Positions 13,606 to 16,272 of a DNA stretch of 16,272 bases are shown here, piece after piece (positions within the stretch are counted from its first letter, which is position 1; each line of letters opens with the position of its first letter). The notes under the pieces are model-generated. The model ran no database searches. It saw nothing but the letters and a program-made list of their open reading frames with translations, and was not told the DNA's origin. The position numbers and the translations under genes were made by a program. The DNA lies in assembly GCA_028281485.1 (NCBI GenBank), contig JANQJT010000157.1, forward strand, positions 1 through 16,272, read 5' to 3'. Origin of the DNA: Phycisphaeraceae bacterium (GTDB taxonomy: Bacteria; Planctomycetota; Phycisphaerae; Phycisphaerales; Zrk34).

Positions 13606-14406
13606 ATGTCGATTGTGACGATTCATAACCTGGACGATCCCCGCCTCGAGCCGTACCACGCGCTGAAGGATCGCGTGCTCAAGGAACGCAGCGGGCGGTT
13701 CATCGCCGAGGGCCACCGCGTGACGGAGCGTCTGCTGGATAGCGGATTAGAGGTGGATTCGATCCTGACCAGCCCCCGACGGCTGGAGTCGCTGCGGCCG
13801 AGGTTGCGTGACGGCGTGTCGGTCTATGTCGCCAGCGAGGCGCTCATGGAAAAGGTCGCGGGGTTTCACATCCACACCGGCGTGCTGTCGATCGGTGTGC
13901 GTCCGGCCAAGCCGAGCCTGGCTGAAGTGCTCACCCCCCCACCGGGCGCGGCGCCGACGGTGTTGATCTGTGAGAAGATCAAGGAGCCGGTGAACATGGG
14001 GGCGATGATCCGGATCGCGGTGGCGATGGGCGCCGGCGGGCTGATCATCGGGCCGGAGTGCGTGGACGCGTACTACCGCCGCGCGGTGCGGGCTTCGATG
14101 GGGATGGGTTTCACCTTGCCGATCCGTCGCAGCGACGACCTGACAGCCGACTGCGCGGCGCTGAAGACGGCGCACAGCTGTGAGCTGGTGGCAACGGTGC
14201 TGGCTGACGACGCCGAGCCGCTGCGTCGCGCGGGGCGCGAGCCGAAGCGCGCGATGGGAATCGTGCTGGGGCACGAGGTGGACGGGCTGACCGACGAGCT
14301 GGTGGCGTGCTGTGATCGGCGTGTGGTGATCCCGATGTATCGCGGCAGCGATTCTTTGAACGTGGCGGTCAGCGCGGCGGTCTTTCTGTACCACTTCATG
14401 CCGTAG
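13606..14406 (+). CDS. TrmH/SpoU-family RNA 2'-O-methyltransferase
   Basis: The 266-residue protein has an N-terminal SpoU substrate-binding domain (residues ~10-95: DRVLKERSGRFIAEGHRVTE, VYVASEALMEKVAGFHIHTG) and a C-terminal knotted SPOUT methyltransferase domain. Motif 1 is EPVNMGAMIRIAVAMGA (Asn130, Arg136), motif 2 is LGHEVDGL (Glu224), motif 3 is IPMYRGSDSLNVAVSAAV (Ser250, Leu251, Asn252). These bind S-adenosylmethionine and catalyse ribose 2'-O-methylation of rRNA or tRNA. Motif 3 normally reads IPMxGxxxSLNV, and here the Arg-Gly pair fits with one extra residue. Which nucleotide it modifies cannot be read from sequence. The start at 13606 leaves a 65-bp spacer to the divergent secreted-protein gene. 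Confidence 0.9.
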   Translation: MSIVTIHNLDDPRLEPYHALKDRVLKERSGRFIAEGHRVTERLLDSGLEVDSILTSPRRLESLRPRLRDGVSVYVASEALMEKVAGFHIHTGVLSIGVRPAKPSLAEVLTPPPGAAPTVLICEKIKEPVNMGAMIRIAVAMGAGGLIIGPECVDAYYRRAVRASMGMGFTLPIRRSDDLTADCAALKTAHSCELVATVLADDAEPLRRAGREPKRAMGIVLGHEVDGLTDELVACCDRRVVIPMYRGSDSLNVAVSAAVFLYHFMP

Positions 14407-14423
14407 CGTGCGCGGCGCGCAAG

Positions 14424-14454
14424 AAAAACCCCGTCGCGCTCCATCGCAACGGGG
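14424..14454 (-). terminator. Rho-independent terminator for the small membrane protein gene
   Basis: CCCCGT (14429-14434) pairs with ACGGGG (14449-14454), and GC pairs extend the stem inside after one mismatch. On the minus strand the stem is followed by TTTTT (14428 to 14424). It lies 25 nt past the stop of the 79-residue gene. On the plus strand the following bases are CTTG, so it is mainly a minus-strand terminator, though it may also slow readthrough from the methyltransferase gene. Confidence 0.8.
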
Positions 14455-14478
14455 CTTGTACGACGATGAAACGGCGGG

Positions 14479-14718
14479 TCAGGTGGTGGCGGCGCGTTTG
14501 TTGAACACATACAGCAACACACCGAAGGCGAACAGACCGACCAGGCCTTCCGAGCCCAGCGAGCCGATCAGTGTGGTGAGGTTCGTCACGACGTTCTGTC
14601 CGAAGAACGCGTCGGTGCCGAACAGAATCTGCACCAGGACCGCGATCGCGATCAGGCTGATACCCAGATCGATCGCCATTCCCAGCACACCACGCACGTT
14701 GGTAAAGATTTCCTTCAT
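14479..14718 (-). CDS. Small two-helix membrane protein, function unknown
   Basis: The 79-residue protein has two hydrophobic segments, about 15-33 (IDLGISLIAIAVLVQILFG) and 56-72 (EGLVGLFAFGVLLYVF), joined by a polar loop (TDAFFGQNVVTNLTTLIGS). The N-terminus MKEIFTNVRG is basic and amphipathic and the tail NKRAATT is basic, so both ends are probably cytoplasmic. AGGAG lies 8 nt before the ATG and a terminator follows, so it is a well-formed single-gene unit and not a chance frame. I recognise no family. The shape (two helices, Gly- and Thr-rich turn) is compatible with a self-assembling pilin/holin-like or small stress membrane protein, but nothing in the sequence decides between these. Confidence 0.75.
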   Translation of the reverse strand: MKEIFTNVRGVLGMAIDLGISLIAIAVLVQILFGTDAFFGQNVVTNLTTLIGSLGSEGLVGLFAFGVLLYVFNKRAATT

Positions 14719-14865
14719 CAGGGCGCTCCTTGCCTTTCTCTTATCACGACCAAACGAACGCCTACTGGGCGATCGACCCGGTCGCGATCCGAGGATTCAT
14801 GTCTACAGTTTTGAACAAAGGTACTGCTGAACAACCGAACGGCATGAAAACATCAGCTTGAAAAG

Positions 14866-14914
14866 TTATCGGCAAGGCGGACGGAGCGGGACCAGCCTTT
14901 TTGGCGATAAGGCT
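14866..14914. other. Structured element with two mutually exclusive hairpins in a 256-bp spacer
   Basis: TTATCG (14866-14871) and AAGGC (14874-14878) pair with GCCTT (14895-14899) and CGATAA (14905-14910), forming one long hairpin. Alternatively AGCCTT (14894-14899) pairs with AAGGCT (14909-14914). The two folds share bases and cannot coexist. The element lies about 150 bp upstream of the small membrane protein gene on its strand, so it could be a leader element or a small RNA. It matches no riboswitch class I know. The rest of the spacer (14719-14974) is AT-richer than its surroundings and holds no convincing gene. Confidence 0.4.
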
Positions 14915-14949
14915 GCAAGTAACTGTCTATTAATACGTTAGAGAATCAA

Positions 14950-14977
14950 TAAAATCGCTTAATCCAGCCGGATTTTA
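14950..14977 (-). terminator. AT-rich inverted repeat at the end of the voltage-sensor-like gene, weak terminator
   Basis: TAAAATC (14950-14956) pairs perfectly with GATTTTA (14971-14977) around 14 nt that include a smaller AATCC/GGATT hairpin. It overlaps the TAA stop of the minus-strand gene and is followed on that strand by a loosely T-rich stretch (TTGATTCTC). The AT-rich stem makes it a weak candidate. Confidence 0.35.
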
Positions 14978-15922
14978 CGATGAGGGCCCCTGATCGGTCG
15001 GGCAGGCCTGGCCCTTCTGGATCTTGCGGGCGGCGATATCGGCCTCGAGTTCCTCGATTTCTTCGCTGAGTTCGTGGATGGAGCGCTTGTGCTTGTCGAT
15101 CTGGTTGCGCAGCGATTCGAGCCGACGCTCAGCGAAGCTCAGTGACACACGATCGAGCACGCGCAACAACAGGATCGCGCGCAACAATCGAAACGCCACC
15201 GCGCGCAATCGGTACGTGCGCGCCAGCGACGCCAGCCGCGTGGTCCGCACCAACACCCCCAGTCGGAACACGCGCAGGAACGACACCAACGGGAACAGCA
15301 CGATCAACACGTCGACCCAGTGTCGCGTGCAGTGTTCGACCTTACGCCGACTCACCGCCACCATCACCACCAGCTCGATCGCGAACGCCAGCCAGATCAC
15401 ACGCGTGGTCACGTCGAGCACGAGCTGCGCCCAGGTGTGCCCGGCAACAAACTTCTGAAAGACAAACTCCAGCGCCAGCGCCGGCAGGATGAGCAGCGCG
15501 ATGACGATCATCGGGATGCTCAATGACTTGGCGATCCGTCGCGCCAACGGTCGACCCGGCATCACCCAACTCAGACCCGGCAACCAGACCCAGTGCTTGG
15601 CGCTGGCCGGTGTGAGCCCGAGACGCAGCGGCGGGATGACGCAGAAGAGGATGCAGTAAATCACGCGGTTGCGCGTGAGCCTGCCGCGCTCCAGCCAGGC
15701 CAGACGCACCGTCGCCTCCAGCCAGAAGATCGGCAGCGAGACCAGGATCATGATCTCGCAGGCGTGGACAAAACCGATCGGGATGAAGTGTTCCTGCAGT
15801 TGGGGCAGGGCGCCGGCCAGCAGGAGCAATTGAAACAGGGCGAACAGCGCCATCGGCCGGGCCAGGACACGGTCGATGCGACGGCGGGCGGGCGTCAGGC
15901 GGTGTGGTGTTTTCTGTTCCAA
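14975..15922 (-). CDS. Voltage-sensor-like multi-pass membrane protein with C-terminal coiled coil
   Basis: About 315 residues from a TTG at 15922. The frame extends to a TTG at 16003, but an extended -10 at 15944-15952 lies inside that part, so the longer form is unlikely; an ATG at 15853, at the edge of the first helix, is another option. There are about six hydrophobic segments. Near the C-terminal third, WVDVLIVLFPLVSFL (S3-like, with the conserved Asp) leads into a helix with Arg at regular spacing: RVFRLGVLVRTTRLASLAR, as in S4 voltage sensors of ion-transport proteins. Earlier, FWLEATVRLAW and VIYCILFCVIPPLRLG look like a degenerate S2-S3 pair, suggesting an internal duplication. No pore helix or selectivity filter is seen. 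A heptad-rich Glu/Arg/Lys helix follows (RLESLRNQIDKHKRSIHEL, then EEIEELEADIAAR). The sensor-without-pore plus coiled-coil plan recalls voltage-gated proton channels, but homology is not shown. Confidence 0.65.
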   Translation of the reverse strand: MEQKTPHRLTPARRRIDRVLARPMALFALFQLLLLAGALPQLQEHFIPIGFVHACEIMILVSLPIFWLEATVRLAWLERGRLTRNRVIYCILFCVIPPLRLGLTPASAKHWVWLPGLSWVMPGRPLARRIAKSLSIPMIVIALLILPALALEFVFQKFVAGHTWAQLVLDVTTRVIWLAFAIELVVMVAVSRRKVEHCTRHWVDVLIVLFPLVSFLRVFRLGVLVRTTRLASLARTYRLRAVAFRLLRAILLLRVLDRVSLSFAERRLESLRNQIDKHKRSIHELSEEIEELEADIAARKIQKGQACPTDQGPSS

Positions 15923-15943
15923 GGGCTGGCCCCAATGGGGATT

Positions 15944-15952
15944 ATCATACCA
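15944..15952 (-). promoter_or_regulatory. Extended -10 promoter for the voltage-sensor-like gene
   Basis: On the minus strand TGGTATGAT is an extended -10 (TGN plus TATGAT). No good -35 box lies 17 bp upstream, as is usual for extended -10 promoters. The start point would fall near 15937, within a short CCCC-AAT-GGGG palindrome (15930-15940), and the TTG start codon follows at 15922. Confidence 0.4.
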
Positions 15953-16066
15953 AAAAGGGGGTTTGCGGGCCTGCGGCGATCTTGTCAAATCCCGTGATAT
16001 CAATACAATACGTCGCTTCGCCTTGGCGCCTTTCGGCGGGGTTGACCCCCTCGTCGGCGAGCATCG

Positions 16067-16090
16067 GCCGGGTCCCGTTACCCACCCGGC
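16067..16090 (+). other. Hairpin in the rpsD upstream region
   Basis: GCCGGGT (16067-16073) pairs perfectly with ACCCGGC (16084-16090) around a 10-nt loop, 118 bp before the rpsD start. The stretch 16004-16208 has no gene and no clear sigma-70 consensus. The hairpin may belong to the rpsD leader, or to the end of an upstream plus-strand transcript (no T-run follows, so a terminator is unlikely). Confidence 0.35.
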
Positions 16091-16196
16091 GGCGTCAACG
16101 CATCACCCTCACCGCGTGTGGCGATGGGGAGGCCCCCGGCAGTCGCCGATCGGGCTAGAGTCAATTGAGTTCGCGTACGAAACCGTAAGCGGTAAC

Positions 16197-16202
16197 GGAG
16201 GT
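16197..16202 (+). promoter_or_regulatory. Shine-Dalgarno GGAGGT deciding the rpsD start
   Basis: GGAGGT ends directly before an ATG at 16203 and 6 nt before a second in-frame ATG at 16209. Only the second has workable spacing, and only it gives the expected protein start MANYTGPKVKLSRR. Confidence 0.75.
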
Positions 16203-16208
16203 ATGGTC

Positions 16209-16272
16209 ATGGCCAACTACACCGGCCCGAAAGTCAAGCTGTCCCGTCGTGTGGGCGTACCGATCGCCGACA
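16209..16272 (+). CDS. rpsD: 30S ribosomal protein S4, N-terminal fragment
   Basis: The 21 complete codons read MANYTGPKVKLSRRVGVPIA then D. The pattern MAxYxGPKxxLSRRxG is the conserved start of bacterial ribosomal protein S4, a primary 16S rRNA binding protein that starts assembly of the 30S body. The gene runs off the window. A strong Shine-Dalgarno supports the start. S4 commonly represses its own operon by binding its mRNA leader, which makes the upstream hairpin of interest. The fragment is short, but few other proteins share this start. Confidence 0.85.
   Translation, partial: MANYTGPKVKLSRRVGVPIAD

Noticed and set aside
14764..14772. TGGGCGATC, matching the tRNA-Val 3' end, as an attachment-site repeat
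   Set aside because: Only about 8-9 bp match, expected by chance at this GC content, and no integrase gene is present.
14861..14900. Faint similarity of GGCAAGGCGG...GCGGGACCAGCC to a c-di-GMP-I riboswitch
   Set aside because: The invariant GACGCAAAGCC-type core and the conserved tetraloop-receptor pattern are absent.
1..16272. CRISPR arrays, insertion sequences, transposases, phage genes
   Set aside because: No regularly spaced repeats, no terminal inverted repeats with a transposase frame, and no phage-type proteins were seen; the only tandem repeat is the 18-bp coding repeat at 1431-1502.

Overview
The window is high-GC bacterial DNA that most likely comes from a Planctomycetota member, probably a Phycisphaerae-like lineage. 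The reasons are an ECF sigma factor tail next to a FecR-core protein, several secreted type I sulfatases joined to glycosidase domains, a YdjY-domain secreted protein, and the overall codon and GC character. This taxonomic call is inferred from gene content; no marker gene is complete here (rpsD is cut by the window end).

Left part (1-8917), a sulfated-glycan degradation locus with damaged flanks. It opens with the last 20 codons of an ECF sigma factor. An overlapping start codon follows whose reading looks like the N-terminus of a planctomycete Ser/Thr kinase, and this runs out of frame into a FecR-core protein that lacks its usual N-terminus. A 1201-residue minus-strand protein then carries three enzymes in one chain: GH5-like glycosidase, GH43-like glycosidase and sulfatase. 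Divergent from it is a two-gene operon: a lipoprotein aldose 1-epimerase (galM type), then a sulfatase fused to a GH43-like beta-propeller. Directly after it lies the C-terminal relic of a further sulfatase, then a rho-independent terminator shared with a convergent tRNA-Val(CAC). Together the secreted sulfatases, glycosidases and mutarotase would desulfate, cleave and prepare sugars from a sulfated polysaccharide outside the cytoplasm. The actual glycan cannot be named from sequence.

Right part (8922-16272), mostly housekeeping. After tRNA-Val come tatA (minus strand), the overlapping pair glcE-glcF (glycolate oxidase FAD and Fe-S subunits, with no glcD in the window), a convergent CPBP-type intramembrane protease, a secreted YdjY-like protein, a TrmH/SpoU RNA 2'-O-methyltransferase that may be leaderless, a 79-residue two-helix membrane protein with its own Shine-Dalgarno and terminator, a structured AT-richer spacer, a multi-pass membrane protein with a voltage-sensor-like S4 helix and a C-terminal coiled coil, and the start of rpsD.

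Two larger patterns cross these genes. First, at least two deletion scars have the same form (an ATGA-coupled start kept, the gene body lost, a 3' part kept out of frame), beside two multi-enzyme fusions. Second, strand composition flips near tRNA-Val: the plus strand is C-rich to the left and largely G-rich from about 9.4 to 14.4 kb, for genes on both strands.
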